Below are positions 24,200 through 36,172 of a stretch of DNA of 64,000 nucleotides, piece after piece. This stretch comes from Neoceratodus forsteri (Eukaryota > Chordata > Ceratodontiformes > Ceratodontidae): contig CM028132.1 in NCBI GenBank assembly GCA_016271365.2, positions 1,190,449,001 to 1,190,513,000 on the forward strand, read 5' to 3'. A program made the translations under genes and the position numbers. Each line of letters begins with the position of its first letter. Within the stretch, counting starts at the first letter, position 1. Under the pieces are notes generated by a model. The model worked only from the letters and a program-made list of their open reading frames with translations. It had not been told where the DNA came from and searched no databases.

Positions 24200-24465
24200 T
24201 TAAATAAAAAGGGAGTACTTGAGGCATGATTGTATAATGTCCGAATCCATTGCACCAATTGCTCGGCCACCCCGTATTTCTTTAGTACCTGAAACAAGTA
24301 GCTATGGATGACTGTCAAATTTCTTCTCTTGGTCTAAGGTCAGCAGGTATCCCGATACTTGATTTTGTTGCCTCCTATGAAGCATTTCAAGAGTAAGCAA
24401 GAGATTGACACTTATGGATCTGTTTGGGTTGCACACATGTGGTAAGCAGATATCCGAAATATCGA

Positions 24466-24645
24466 AAAAAGTAGAGGAAGTTGTCTTGTTTCTTGGCGAA
24501 GTTTCCCAATTCACTAAAAATACCACCACCAAATTAATCCGGTTCAGTTTTGGTTGGTTTGCCCCCCATCCCGCAGACACAGCTAAAAATGGACAGCATT
24601 ATCTAGCCGCCTTTTCCTGGTCAACAAAAATAAATATAAAACCAT
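24466..24645 (+). mobile_element. Deu-type SINE, 3' half
   Basis: Contains AAAAATACCACCACCAAATTAATC, TTTTCCTGGTCAACAAAAA and an AAATAAATATAAAA tail, which match the 3' half of the copies at 37370-37702 and 57452-57872. It starts where the Tx1-like LINE frame ends. Confidence 0.8.
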
Positions 24646-24714
24646 CATAATAGAGATACACAAATATGCTCACCAGTTTGGACATGTGTGATATGTAAGT
24701 CACCTTCTGAACCT

Positions 24715-27145
24715 ATGATTTCCCCTCGGTGCTGTTCCTCAGACATGGAAATTTGCTAAGGTTCTCCCTCTGCACAAAGAGGACGACCCTCCTACCTTAG
24801 GCAACTACAGACCAATTTCACTCCTCCTCCTCTCTCTTCCTAAACTCCAAGAATCTATCATCTACCCTAGGCTTACTGACTTCCTTACCTCCTCTAACCT
24901 TCTGTCTTTGTTCCAGTCTGGTTTTAGGAAGAACCATTCCACTGTGTCATCCCTGCTGCCACTGTCGTCACTGGGATAGAGCAGGGACACATCACTACAG
25001 CTGTCTTCATCGATTTAGCCAAGGCTTTTGACTCTGTGTCCCACCACTCCTACTGAACAAGTTATACTTGATAGGCCTGTCTGCATCCACTGTGGCGCGG
25101 TTCTGTTCATACCTTACAGACTGTCAGTCGGATCAGGTGAGTGGTGTCTGTCCCCTCCAATCTAACAGGGGTCCCACAGGGCTCCATCCTAGGCCCAGTC
25201 TTTTTCTATCTTTCTGAACAACCTCCCATCAGCATGTGTCACTTCACACATCACATGTACACAGATGATATGGTCATCTTCTCCTCTAGCTCTCAACCAC
25301 AGCTGTGGAGGTCCCACTATGGCACGACTTCCACAACGTGCTGTGTGGCTTCCAGGCTAACCAGCTCATGGTAAACTCTAAGAAGACTGTGTCCATGGCC
25401 TTTGGCACCAGCATGACACTGGCAAGGCTTTCAAATTCCCATGTCTTCTCCACATTGGATGGCACCCATATTGATGCTGTCCTCGCTTTCAAATACCTTG
25501 GGGTCTTGTTTGATAGCAAGCTCAATTTCCCTGCCATATTGATACCATCCATGCTAAACTTCACCCCCAGCTTGGCGACTTGTACCGTAACAGGGACTGC
25601 CTCTTCCTCCATGTCTGCCGGGATTTGGTTACTAAAATGATCCTCCCGGAATTGGACTATGTGTATGTGGTCTGCAGCACTGTTCCTGCCTCTTCCCTAG
25701 CTAGACTGGACACCCTCTGCAATGCCTTCTGTCGTTTTGCCACCATCTTCCCACCTCACACTCAATACTGCTCTCTTTATTCTTCCATTTCCTTCCTCCC
25801 TCTACCTCAGCGTTACCTGTCCTACTGTACCTCCTTCATTGCCAAATACTGTTTTGGCTCCCTTTTCTCTTACCTTTCCTCACTCCTCTCGCCTGCCCTC
25901 ACCTCCTCTTACTCTCTACGCACCAGAGACTCCTGAACCTTCGGCATTGCTGTTCCTTATTCATGTGCTGGGCAAGGTGCCTTCTCCTATCGTCTCCCCT
26001 CCCTTTGAAACCAACTCCCCTCTCCCCTTGCTTCCATGCCATTAGACACATGCTGAGATCTACTACTGCCCCAACCCCATTCCTGTCACCCTGTCATAGA
26101 GGCACAGGTCAGGAATCATAGGATGACCAGGAGTAGTTTCAAAATTTGCAAATATCGTTTTATTATTAACAGCAAAATAAAAATTGTTCGGTATAAATAT
26201 GTACAATAGCAGTACATAGAAAGCAGAGTCCTTCTTCTGAGTTTTTCTTCTCAATTTCCAGTATCAGTCTCAGTCTTTCCCTTGCACAAGCATTGCTGCT
26301 CTTTTTATAAGTCTGTGCCTGAGAAACTCGTTAAGAAAACAGCTTGCTTCTCACACAGTGTTCTTGTAAGTTTCCAGTGTTCTTGCAGGTGTAGCAAAAA
26401 GAACATAATGACCCAGAACTGTCTTGTAGCCAACTCTGCAGAGATTTTGCATCCAGCATCCTCAGGTTATCCTCTTGAGCTCCAAATAGCTTTGTAATCA
26501 TTTCAACAGCATGACTATATACAGCTTTAAACAAAGGGATCCCAGTATCAGTGACATTTCTACAAAAAGATTCACATATATTTTTATACCTGCAGATATG
26601 CTAGGGGGAAGAAAAAACAGAAATAGCAAGGGAAGACAGAGAGGCAGCAAGAGGTGGAGAATTGTGAAACCGTCGCAGAGATCAGTTCCTAGGTCTCACC
26701 AGAAAATTTAGTTACACAGCCAAACAGAGAAGAGACAGAAAAGGAAAGGATAGAACAGAACCTTGCATTTAAACTCTTTCTGCATAACAAATGGGGCAGG
26801 GCCTTATTCAGTCCTATCACACACACACCCTCTTGTGAATCCTTCTCCACTCTCTCCTCACAGCCTCCCCCGCTTCCCCTTGTATAACTGTTACTCACCT
26901 ACCTGGGCCTGCTGTGCTCCCGGCTCCCTGCCTGCTCTTCAGTATGTTGGTATGTCTTTTCACTCAATTTTTTGGTTTTACTCCCTGTGAAATTTATATT
27001 TTTGTATGCTACACTTTGAATGCTTAAAACTGCTCTTTATTTTATGTACCTCCACTTTCCCCCATCCCCCGGGTCACACTAGAAATGAGCATTGGCTCAG
27101 TGTGCCTTTCCTGGTTCTCAAATTTTAAATAAGTAAATAAAAAAT
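24715..27145 (+). mobile_element. L2-like LINE, split by a solo LTR
   Basis: 5'-truncated. Reverse-transcriptase landmarks: 'QTWKFAKVLPLHKEDD', 'LGNYRPISLLLLS', 'SGFRKNHSTVSSLLPLSS', 'GVPQGSILGPVFFYL', and an active site YTDD in HHMYTDDMVIFSS at about 25265. Then 'AFKYLGVLFDSKLNF' and 'LDYVYVVCSTVPASSLARLD', with the C-terminal block out of frame. After the LTR (26092-26825) the UTR resumes and ends with 'GGCTCAGTGTGCCTTTCCTGG' and an AAATAAGTAAATAAAAA tail at 27145. The copy at 39.4-40.6 kb is a close relative and confirms the join. Stops at several places. Confidence 0.87.
26092..26825 (-). mobile_element. Solo LTR, 734 bp, TSD CACCC
   Basis: Begins TGTCATAGAGGCACAGG and ends ATCACACACA, with CACCC directly outside on both sides (26087-26091 and 26826-26830). 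Excision rejoins the L2-like LINE. A second copy at 56991-58162 is followed by a primer-binding-site-like sequence that fixes the orientation as minus. Consistent with that, a TATAAAAA motif (reverse complement of bases near 26590) precedes an AATAAAA signal (near 26165). A provirus that inserted here and lost one LTR and the interior by recombination explains the structure. Family of LTR retrotransposon not determined. Confidence 0.87.
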
Positions 27146-27890
27146 AAGTAATAAGACACAACAGGGTGTTGATTGTTAGGAGTTAATGCATGCCCATATG
27201 CATAATGAGGCACAGAGGCACTTGCTTTGAGTGCCTTTAACACCTGGAAGTACATTAACCCCAGACAACCAGTAACCTGGAGGGTCTTATTGTGCTTACA
27301 AAATGGGTAAACCAAGAAACAAAAAAATGCCATTTTTAAAAATTAAGTAACTAGGAAAAAGTAGTCCTTCCCCACTTGTCAATCATTTGTCTTTCTACAC
27401 ATTAAATAGATAGAATATTTGTTTATTGTGGAACACAGGAATTCAAACTGCTGCAGAATTCCTGTGGCAGAATGTTCACCCCCTCACACACAGCAGAAGG
27501 CATTCAATAGAGCCAGAGTCTCAACTGTTTCTGAGGCAGTGTAAGCAGTAGAGATTCCTCTAGCAGGCTGATAAGAATAGAAGAGGGATTTCTCATAATC
27601 ACCAAAAAAACATAATGTAAAGAAAAGTTGGCCTGGGCAATATAGTATGACGTGTAATTTTTGTTTGTATTTATTGCATTATTCTCATGTATGTGTTTAA
27701 GTGATATGGAATTCAGAGTTGGTAGGAGTGTTATAATACACACTCACACTACCTCTGTTTTCTATGTTACTCACTCCACACTTACATCACAGTAATACTA
27801 CAAATAAAATAAAGCCTTTCACAGCATGCTGATGTGAACCCCAATGGGCACAAAAATGCACTTACTCTGACAGACACAGACAAGCATAGA
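27146..27890. other. Unassigned DNA with a small palindrome
   Basis: A short perfect-stem palindrome sits at about 27213-27233 (AGGCACTTGCTTTGAGTGCCT), flanked by loosely mirrored GAGTTAATG and ACATTAACCCC, so 27163-27265 may be a decayed TIR element. Nothing else recognised. Confidence 0.4.
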
Positions 27891-27951
27891 CCCTGCAGAA
27901 CAGTGGGTCACCCTGGAAACAGGAAATGGGACAGCCATATGAACTGGGGTT

Positions 27952-28497
27952 GTGTACAGGCCTCCAGACCAGGGGGAAGACATAGACACATTACTGGTAG
28001 AAGATATACAAAACATGACAGCTAAAGGGGAGGTTCTGATAATGGGAGACTTCAACATGCCAGATACAGATTGGTCAATACCAGCAGGAACATCTGCCAG
28101 AACTAGACACATGGTGGATTCCCTGCAGGGGGAGGGACTCAAACAACTGGTACAACAACCCACAAGAGACAGGGCTATCCTGGATCTAGTCCTGACTAAC
28201 AGGGAAAGGATCATAGATCTCCAGGTAGAAGGTTACCGGGGGGCTAGTGACCATCACATGGTATGGTTCAGTTTGGCCATTAGAACAAAATCATCCCATT
28301 CCAAGGCAAACATATGGGACTTCAGAGGAGCCGACTTTGATAAGCTGGCCAACAGAGTTAAGCTAGCCCTGGCAAAAAGAAATACAGGTAAGGGGGTACA
28401 GGCAAAGTGGGCAAGCATTAAAGATGCAATACTTGAAGCAACATCCCAATGTGTTAGAGAGAAAAGGAAGTGCAAAAGAAGAAGAAAACCACTTTAG
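27952..28497 (+). pseudogene. CR1 endonuclease C-terminal half (181 codons)
   Basis: An open frame of the CR1 apurinic-type endonuclease that nicks target DNA to prime reverse transcription. Visible motifs: 'GDFNMPD' at residues about 33-39 (D and N of the metal/DNA contact block), 'LDLVLTN' near 88-94, and 'SDHHMVWFSL' near 107-116 with the catalytic D-H pair. The N-terminal half, including the 'TETW' block, is missing. The C-terminal tail becomes basic (KRKCKRRRKP) as in the linker to the reverse transcriptase. Confidence 0.85.
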
Positions 28498-29392
28498 TTC
28501 TCAAAAACAGTAGCAGAAAAGGTCAGAGCCAAAAGGCTGGCCTTCAGGAAATATAAGGAACACAGCAGGATGAAAATAGGAGGCATACCAAACTTCCTAA
28601 GGGAAGCAGGGAAGGCAGTAAGGCAGGCAAAGCCCCAAACCGAGGAAACACTAGCACAAACAGTAAAAGAAGGTGACAAGACTTTCTATAGATACATTAG
28701 CGAAAGGAGAAAGTCCAGAGGGGGTATTGCTAAGATCAAAGGGGATAAGGGGGCGTGTGAGAAGGAGGAGGAACATGTAAAAGCATCTATCCTAAATAGA
28801 TACTTCTGCTCAGTATTTACTGAAGAGAAGGTAGGGCAGGGCCCACAGCTCAGCACCATAGACACAGGGGGGAAGGAGGTGTGCACTAGTCCCTTCACGA
28901 AAGGGTCCTTCAAGAGCTCAATAAGCTCAGGGTGGACAAGGCAATGGGACCTGATGGCATACATCCCAGGGTACTAAAGGAGCTAAGGGTGGAACTAGCA
29001 ACGCCATTATCAGAACTGTTTAGTGAGTCTCTGAACACAGGAGAGGTCCCATAAGACTGGAGAAGAGCTCATGTTATCCCGCTCCACAAGAGTGGTAGCA
29101 GGGAGGAGGCAGGGAACCACAGACCAGTCAGTCTTACCTCAGTAGTGGGCAAGGTTATGGAGGCACCCCTTAAGGAAAGGATAGTGCAACACCTGAAATC
29201 CACAGGAGTACAGGATCCAAGACAGCATGGGTTTACAAAAGGAAGGTCCTGTCAAACTAATCTCATAAATTTCTTTTGACTGAGTAACCAGAGTGGTGGA
29301 CCATGGGAGGCGGTTGATGTCGCCTACCTTGACTTCAGCAAAGCTTTCGATACTGTTCCACATAGAAGATTAATAAGCTGGGTAAGCTCGGG

Positions 29393-29806
29393 GTGGGTCA
29401 GAAGTTGGTCAGCTGGGTGGCAAACTGGTTGACGGGCAGAAAACAGAGAGTGGAGATAAATGGTATACAGTCAGAAGAGATGCAGGTCACAAGTGGGGTA
29501 CCTCAGGGATCAGTCCTGGGGCCAGTCCTCTTCAATATCTTCATCAGTGACATTGCAGAAGGACTGGAAAGTAAGGTTTGTAGATGGGTGGGCAGAATGA
29601 GAAGAGATCTGGATAAACTAGCAAAATGGTCAGAAGAGTGGCAACTGGAGTTTAACGCAAAGAAGTGCAAGATCATGCATATAGGGAAGGGAAACCCTGA
29701 AGCCACCTATAGCCTGGGAGTGGAGATGCCGGCAGTCACAAGGGAAGAAAGAGACTTGGGCGTCATCATCATTGATGACCTGAAATCATCACCACTAAAG
29801 CAGTAG
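29393..29806 (+). pseudogene. CR1 reverse-transcriptase palm/thumb fragment lacking FADD
   Basis: 137 codons. 'VASGVPQGSVLGPVLFNIF'-type motif occupies residues about 32-51, then 'AEGLESKVC' joins directly to 'RWVGRMRRDLDKLAKWSEEW'. In sister copies some 20 residues containing LFADDTKIC lie at this join. After it, 'LEFNAKKCKIMHIG' and 'VTREERDLGVIIIDDLK' are well preserved. The frame remains open across the deletion. Confidence 0.85.
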
Positions 29807-30708
29807 GTAAGGCTAGAGGGATGTTGGGGTGTATTAGTAGGGGTATCACAAGTTGGAAGAGGGAGGTAATAATCTCTCTTAACAAGACACTGGTTAGGCC
29901 CCTTCTGGAGTACTCCGTGCAGTACTGGGGGCCACACCTTCACAAGGACATTAACCAAATTGAGGCAGTCCAGAGAAGGGCAACCAAAATGGTGCAGGGA
30001 CTGCATCAGCAAACATATGAGGACAGATTAACGGAGCTCAATATGTATACCCTAGAGCAAAGGAGGGAGAGAGGTGATATGATCGAAACATTCAAACACC
30101 TTAAGGGCATTAACAAGGTGAAAGGTCTAACATGTTTCAATATAAGAAAAATAGCAGGACAAGAGGACACAGCATGAGATTAGAGGGAGGCTGATTAAGG
30201 GGTAATGTGACAAAGTTCTTTTTCACAGAAAGGGTGGTGGATGCATGGAATGGTCTTCTTAGGAAGTGGTGGATATGAATACAGTGCAGGGCTTCAAACA
30301 GGCATGGGATAGGCATAAGGGGAGCAATACAGATGAGTATGAATAGATAGGCCATTAACAGAGCAAAGGCCGATGGCACTTTCATAAGGCAGAAAAAGAA
30401 ATGGGCAGACTGGATGGGCCCTGCGGTCCTTATCTGCCATCAACTTCTATGTTTCTATGGCACAGCATAATTCTATAGCACTCCTCAACTCTCTAAATCT
30501 GTGGCCATCCTTCAGTTTTTAACATTTTTAAACCCCCATTGTGTCACCTTCCTCTTCCATACAGTCTCCGGTAGCAATTTCCCAAGTCTCGAGGTCCAAT
30601 CGCCGCTGCAGGCCATGAGTTTCTCTGCAGCCTACTCACCTTGTTATCTCAGCCGTGCAGCCCGGAACGATAACGCTTCCCGCCCAGATACCACTACAGC
30701 CAGGGAAA

Positions 30709-31480
30709 ATGGAGGACCTGCAAGAAATAAGTCATATGTTTGCTCAACTTACCATGGAAATTGACAAGCTTAGAATTTCCAATCAGCGCACTGGTGAAGA
30801 GATTGTTTGTCTCAAACACCATCCAGAACCGAACAACAAATCAACTCCCCCACACTGGAGGCACATATGTGATGCAGGACTGGATGACCCACCAGTTATG
30901 GGACTGTATCGAGATTCTGGAAGATGAGGGATGCTGTAAGAACTTAAAATCTTTGAAGATATCTCCTCCATTAGGCCACACCTACTGTTACAGTAAGTTC
31001 TTACATAACTGTTCTGCTAGCAGGCTTTCCAGAAGGAGTGGAAGGTACAGACATTAATACCATTCTGATGAATGTTCTGTCAATCATATTGCATCACAAC
31101 TGGCCTGCTCCCTTCGAATTAGTGTTCCAACTGGTTCCTTGCTCCCCCACTCAAGCCCAGACAAAAACCTCATCCGGTTTTGATGACATTCCTCTGGTAT
31201 GCTGTCATGGAGCATATCATGCAACTAGCAAGGGAGTGGGGGCCACTGACCTGTCAAGGCCACCAAATACAAATTTGTCCAGATTTTCCTCGCCCTCATG
31301 GAACACCCAACGGCCTACACCAGAGCCAGGCATGCCATTGTACAGTTTAAAATACCCTACTGTTTTTGCTACCCTAAGAATTTCCAGTGAAAGTGTGCCT
31401 CATTCTTTTCATGCTCTGGAGGTGGCTGAAAGTTTTATAGGTTCCGCTTTGTCCACAGCAAATCTTCTGGATCGTGACAG
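30709..31480 (+). pseudogene. Tx1/L1-like ORF1 (RNA-binding) relic
   Basis: The L1-type ORF1 protein is a trimeric nucleic-acid-binding chaperone with a coiled coil, an RRM-like domain and a C-terminal domain. Here the start 'MEDLQEISHMFAQLTMEID' followed by 'KLRISNQRTGEEI' has heptad-like spacing. After a frameshift near 31000 comes 'GFPEGVEGTDINTILMN', matching the 'GLPE..EG.D...F' landmark of the RRM region. 'QFKIPYCFCYPKNFQ'-like and 'SFHALEVAESFIG' match the C-terminal 'L.YPA.L.....F.s..EA..FL' pattern. Start chosen because it opens the coiled-coil frame. Broken into at least three frames. Confidence 0.68.
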
Positions 31481-32689
31481 GCAAGAGGACATAGACACTA
31501 CACCCGATCCTTACCAACACATACACTGGTACAGTCAGGGCTCGCCCTCTGCCTACAGGCACCAGCCAGAGAAAGATTCATGGATTCCCACGTACTGTGG
31601 TGGCAGCAGAGAGTACTCCAGAAAAAAGGGCAAAGCCACCAGAAAATCTGCCTCACCAGGCTGTTGCCTGTGAAGCAGAAGCCAGAGCAAAAACCAGGAT
31701 GAATCAACAGCCAGCTCCGATGGTGAGGTCAATGATAGCTGATATGTTTCTCTAGGCAAAGCCCCCACAGCAACAGCACCAGGTCCCAAACTCCAGTGCA
31801 TAAAACAGCAAATAAACAAAGCTCCAGCTGCAGCACAGTCCCAGCCATCAGCAGCCCAACCTCCCGAGCTTACCTCACGTCCTCTGAGTGCCCCACCCAG
31901 CACTAAGGAAAATCATCTGAAAACTTACGCCACAGTTACAGCCTTCTCTGCCGCAGCTGTTCCTGGAACTTCCACCAAACTTGGGTGAGCTGATGGGACT
32001 ACTACTACATCTTTCATGTGCCAAGGTACTGATGTTTATCCTTTATAGGCCATGCCTCTTCCCTTTTGTCTCTCTTGTGCAAAACCCGGAGGGCAGGTTT
32101 AATTCTGACTATGCCACCAAATGAGCTTATAGAAGGGCCACTGCAGCAACTGACAGAAGCATATCCTTTTCACATGGACACTGCTATTCTATGCCCCTTT
32201 TAAGACTTTATTCAGACATTAACCTAATCTCTCAATCTTTCGGTGACCTCTTTGCTATTCATATTGCATGTTTGCTGTTCTCGGGTAGGGAAAGGTTTGT
32301 GTGTAATGGCAGACCCAGTTCATAAACTATTGCCTGGCTCACAGATTAACTTGCTGAATGGGTTCCTGACACTGTTTAGACAGCCCTCTTGTAACAGGTC
32401 ACCTCAGCTTTTCTATCTAAACCTGCTTCTGTATCAAGCCTGGGTCTGTCATGTATATGTTTAACAATACCATTTAACAACACCGTTTCTGTCACTGCAC
32501 ATTTAAATGTATGTGTATGGTTCTCCCCAATAGACTTGGACGAATTCCTTTTTCCTTTAACAAGGAAATTAAACTAGCAGAATACTAGCATCATGGGCAG
32601 AATCCACGCAGTGGCAAACTGTTATTTGTTTTATTTGATGCCATAGTTATGGGGCCTTAGTGATCCTTCTGCTGTATTCCCATTAAGAA

Positions 32690-33260
32690 CAATCCCCGGC
32701 TGGCTCTGTGGCGCTGAGTGAAGGGGTTCGCTCAGCACGCTGGCAACCTGGGTTCACGCCCAGAGCCTGGGTACCAGGAGCGGAGACCGGCAGAGCTGGT
32801 ATGCAGAAGCATCCATTGGACACTTTCTTCCCGGGTGGTGGGGTCTGCCTTGGCACCTCTGGGCAGATCGAGTGCATGCTTGGGGGCGTGATGCCTCGGC
32901 ACGCCCACTGCATGCCCTTGCAAAGGACACCAACCCACACAAAGCCAAGAACTTGATGGGTGGGGCACAGAAAATGGAAACTTGCACCTCGGTCGACTGG
33001 ATGACGCCCGCTGGACCCTCACTGCCATGGAGCACCCTGACAGCTGGGCCCGACCCCAGCAGCACCCAGGGCCAAGCAGGAAGCTGGTAAGGCATATTCT
33101 GTCTGGAAGGAGAGGACCCGCCCAATGAAGGGAAACGTCCGGTTACCCTGGGGGGCCTGCACTATGGGGTGGCAGTTGGCAACGTGGGTTGCCTGGGACA
33201 AACAGGTCCTCAGCAGCCCAAAGGAGAGGCCGGTCAAGGTGCAGGGGAGGTGCATAAAAA
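32690..33260 (+). mobile_element. tRNA-headed GC-rich SINE-like repeat
   Basis: Begins with a tRNA-like promoter: TGGCTCTGTGGCGCTGAG (A-box region) and CAACCTGGGTTCACGCCC (B-box region). The same head, decayed, starts the SINE at 23526. The body is GC-rich and ends near ATAAAAACACAACAG. It lies in the spacer between ORF1 and ORF2 of the Tx1-like LINE. The right end is uncertain and there may be two SINE units. Open frames of 70-147 codons on both strands here reflect GC content. Confidence 0.6.
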
Positions 33261-34098
33261 CACAACAGTCTCCATCCCTTGCTGGAATTGTCAGAGCAGC
33301 ACGACACACTTCCATTTTCCCATCCTTGCTCTGTGTGACCATTGGCCTTTCACATGCTCATGCAGCAACAGTTCTAGCCTATCAGAATCACCCTTTTTTC
33401 CAACCCTGCCACTTTAGACCCATCTCAAAAATTCACCCACTCCTGACACTAACGGAACTACCATCTAGTACCACCATCTCCCCACTGCACCTCCAAGATG
33501 AATGCCCTTTGGTTGTGAACCTCCCACCTGCTACAGCAGCAAAACACTGCCAGGCTCCTCATTTATAACAGACCTTATTAAGAACCACCCTCATTTTTCC
33601 AGAGGGGTTAGGTTTCAATAGTTACAGCTTTGCTGGTATTGTTTAATGATAAATTAATCTCAGTTCATGGGGGGGCTATTTTTTGTAAATTGTACTCTGT
33701 ACCCTAGTTTCTGGGTGATGTTCTGGGTCACATTTGCTGTGCTGACCCTGTCCTAGGTGTCTTGCAGCTGAGGAATGAATGGTTATAAAAAGCAGTGTTT
33801 TTTCAGCTACCCTTTTCAATCAATACATGAAATGTATCCTGTAATGCCTTTGCTTACCTCAGTTGGGGGGTTCTATTCTGTATATAGTTTTTGGTTAATA
33901 TTAAGACACTGTCAATGCATTAGTACATTTTACGCTACTTCTCTGACTGTACGGTACCTGACTGGAATGTAAAGTAAAGAATTTTTAAGCTGCCCATTTA
34001 TGATCAAAGCTTAGAGGGGCATCCTGCTATCCCTCTATTGACTTAATCTGAATACTGTAGGTTTCTACCTTAATAGCAGCCTAGGTAGACATACCCCA
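33261..34098 (+). other. LINE inter-ORF spacer, no further gene
   Basis: Sequence between the SINE-like repeat and ORF2 of the Tx1-like LINE. Frames such as 33125-33568 have no recognisable domain. I assign it to the LINE only by position. Confidence 0.4.
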
Positions 34099-35823
34099 AT
34101 GGCAGCCTTAAATTTTACCTCATGGAGTGTAAGGTGCCTTAACTTCCCTGTTAAGTGCAAAATACATTTTAGCAAATCTCAAAAGGCTTCATGTACAGAT
34201 AGCCTTCCTTCAGGAGACTAAGCTTTCTCACCAAGAAGTGTGTAAACTGAAGAGGGAATGGGCTGGCTTAATATCTCATAGCAGTTACAGTATGACTAAA
34301 AGAGGTGTCTCCATTCTCCTGCATGAATCCCATCCCTGGTCCCTCCAGGCCTCACTAACTGACATAGACAGGAGCTGGCTTATGGCCAAGATCTCCACAC
34401 CACAAGGTTCCCTTCCTACTCCTTAATGTGCATGTCCCAAATGAGGATGCGCCAGTTTTTTTTTCCCAGCCCTAAGTGAGAAACTTGGTCCTTGTTAGTC
34501 AAAAGTGGCCCTGACTTGTTATAATCGAACTCTAAATTGTAATAAAAAGCATTTAAAATGTTTTCCTGTTCTATTTTATGGAGCACACCCTGCACTCTCC
34601 ATTTACTAACCTCACGAAACCCTGCTAGCGGGTCACAACAAGGAAGTGGCAGCTTTTGACTTTCAGCTTCACAGAGGAAAATTCAGTCCTGTGCATTTTT
34701 ATACTGGTAGAACTAAATGAACATTTGTATTGCAGTCCACTTGGAGTCATATAAGCTTTGTTATATGTTTGGGGTAGGGTGAAGTAGGAAAGTAGAAAGC
34801 TGCTCTTAATACAAACTGCACCAGGAAAGCTAAATTAGCCTTACTGCACCTACAACATAAATACTGAGAGGGAGGGGAGTGGGCCAGCAAAGTCTTGGCC
34901 TATAGACTTGGAAAACCACTGGCCAAGCACATATCCTGCACCTGAACACCACCTAGGGCTCTATCAATACTAAAGCCAATGAAATTACCTGATGAATGAT
35001 TTCTACGGCAAGTTATACAACAGTCACCCCCCCCCCCGCACAAGCCCAGCTGACAGCTTTCTTGGATTTCATCCCTCTTCTACAAATCGCTCCCCAACAA
35101 TGTCAGCAACTTGACACTCCTATATCTACTAAGGACATTAAATGCACCATTATGGCCATGGGTAAGCATAAATCTCCTGACAGTGATGGTTTCCCAGTAG
35201 ATTTCTATCAGGCCCTGCAGGATTCCCTTACTGCATTACTACATAGGGTCCTCCTTCTTTCCCTGTAAACTCAGATCCTCCCCCCCTCCCATGGCCAAAG
35301 AAGCAGTGATCACTGTTTTGCCAAAGAAAGGCAAAGACACATCCTTCCCAAACACTTACTGCCTGATTTCCCTTATCAATGTCGACACCAAAATATTGGC
35401 CAGAGTCCCATCTTTGAGGTTCAGAACTGTCCTACCCCAGCTGATCCACCCATCACAGGTTGGCTTTGTTAAGGGAAGACTCAGTTCGGACAATCTTCAC
35501 ACCCTCTTTAGTCTACCTCATCTAGCCAAATCCCTCCTGACTCCTGCAGCTGCTTTAACCATAGATTTTGAGAAGGCCTTTGACAGTATCGAATGGTCCT
35601 ATCTCTTTATTCTCATGCAGTGAGCGGGCATAGGCCCTTGCTTTTTGTTTGTGGTCCGAACTCTATACACCTACCCTGCAGCAAAAATACTCATTAATGG
35701 TCACCTGTCCTTGCCTTTCCCACTTTTCCAGGGCATCCATCAGGGATGCCTCTTATCTCTACTATTATTCCTCCTGGCTATTGATAGCTCTTGGAAACCA
35801 TCCCAATATTTCAGGGATTAAGG

Positions 35824-36172
35824 CAGGGGGCACGATTCTGGAAGGGTGACACAGGGCTTGTGCCAAGCCCTGCATCATCCACAATGTTTGGCACAGCTGT
35901 GCCAAAGCCCGATTCAAGAAGAGCTGGCGCATTTGAGACCTTTTCTACAGTTTACAGCAGCTTGAGCCAAAGGTTTGGTGCAAGCCCCATAACATGTATC
36001 CCCCTTGGACGCAAAGTTAGACTGGGAGAACTGGTCTAACTTGCTGCATCTGGTGCACCCAGTACAAAAATGTTAACAGCACCAAATGTCTGTCGGAAGC
36101 CCCCTTTGCCGTATGTTCGGCGCACCAGGGACATGCGGCAGATGCAATCCGTTCTGAATTGGGCCCTTTCTG
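35824..36172. mobile_element. Small TIR element (hAT-like MITE) inside ORF2
   Basis: Interrupts the Tx1-like RT after 'HPNISGIKAG'. The left end CAGGGGGCACGATTCTGG and the right end, reverse-complemented, CAGAAAGGGCCCAATTCAG are imperfect inverted repeats with CAG ends. It contains a perfect 20 bp palindrome at 35887-35906 (TTTGGCACAGCTGTGCCAAA). I see no matching 8 bp duplication, so the hAT label is tentative. Confidence 0.58.

Larger units (their letters stand above)
22775..24465 (-). mobile_element. Tx1/L1-like LINE fragment, split by an insertion
   Basis: Two minus-strand pieces belong together. The 5' piece (24465-24204) reads 'GYLLTLDQEKKFDSHP' (palm 'LDQEKAFD' region) and 'YLFQVLKKYGVAEQLVQWIRTLYNHASS' (shown here as 'YLFQVLKKYGVAEQLVQWI'). 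The 3' piece (23014-22775) resumes with 'NGWVRHCKNFIWSQTGSPF', 'SPLFYVFTLDPVL', 'NPSVSGL' and a ruined active site NANN. Between them sits a TTAA-flanked element, annotated separately. The RT layout (NG...QGCPLSPLLFVL.LDPLL) is that of L1/Tx1-type LINEs. Only the palm is left. Confidence 0.8.
27895..30459 (+). mobile_element. CR1 LINE with deleted catalytic motif
   Basis: Starts in the middle of the endonuclease: 'MYRPPDQGEDIDTLLVEDI', 'GEVLIMGDFNMPDTDWS', 'RDRAILDLVLTNRERIIDL' and 'GASDHHMVWFSL', the last being the SDHH active-site region. A 181-codon frame (27952-28497) covers this. Reverse transcriptase: 'KAMGPDGIHPRVL'-like frames at 28940, 'GVPQGSVLGPVLFNIFISDI' at 29490 and then 'GLESKVCRWVGRMRRDLD', where the family has FADDTK... 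between KVC and RMRRDL. The catalytic aspartates are therefore gone. The thumb frame 29821-30177 and UTR run to a TTTCTATGTTTCTATG tail at 30459. Confidence 0.92.

Noticed and set aside
31038..31673. 211-codon novel protein
   Set aside because: Its first half matches the L1-type ORF1 pattern in the right place upstream of ORF2, so it is a LINE relic.
32690..33260. Overlapping GC-rich frames of 70-147 codons
   Set aside because: They occur in several frames on both strands over a SINE-like repeat; no motif.
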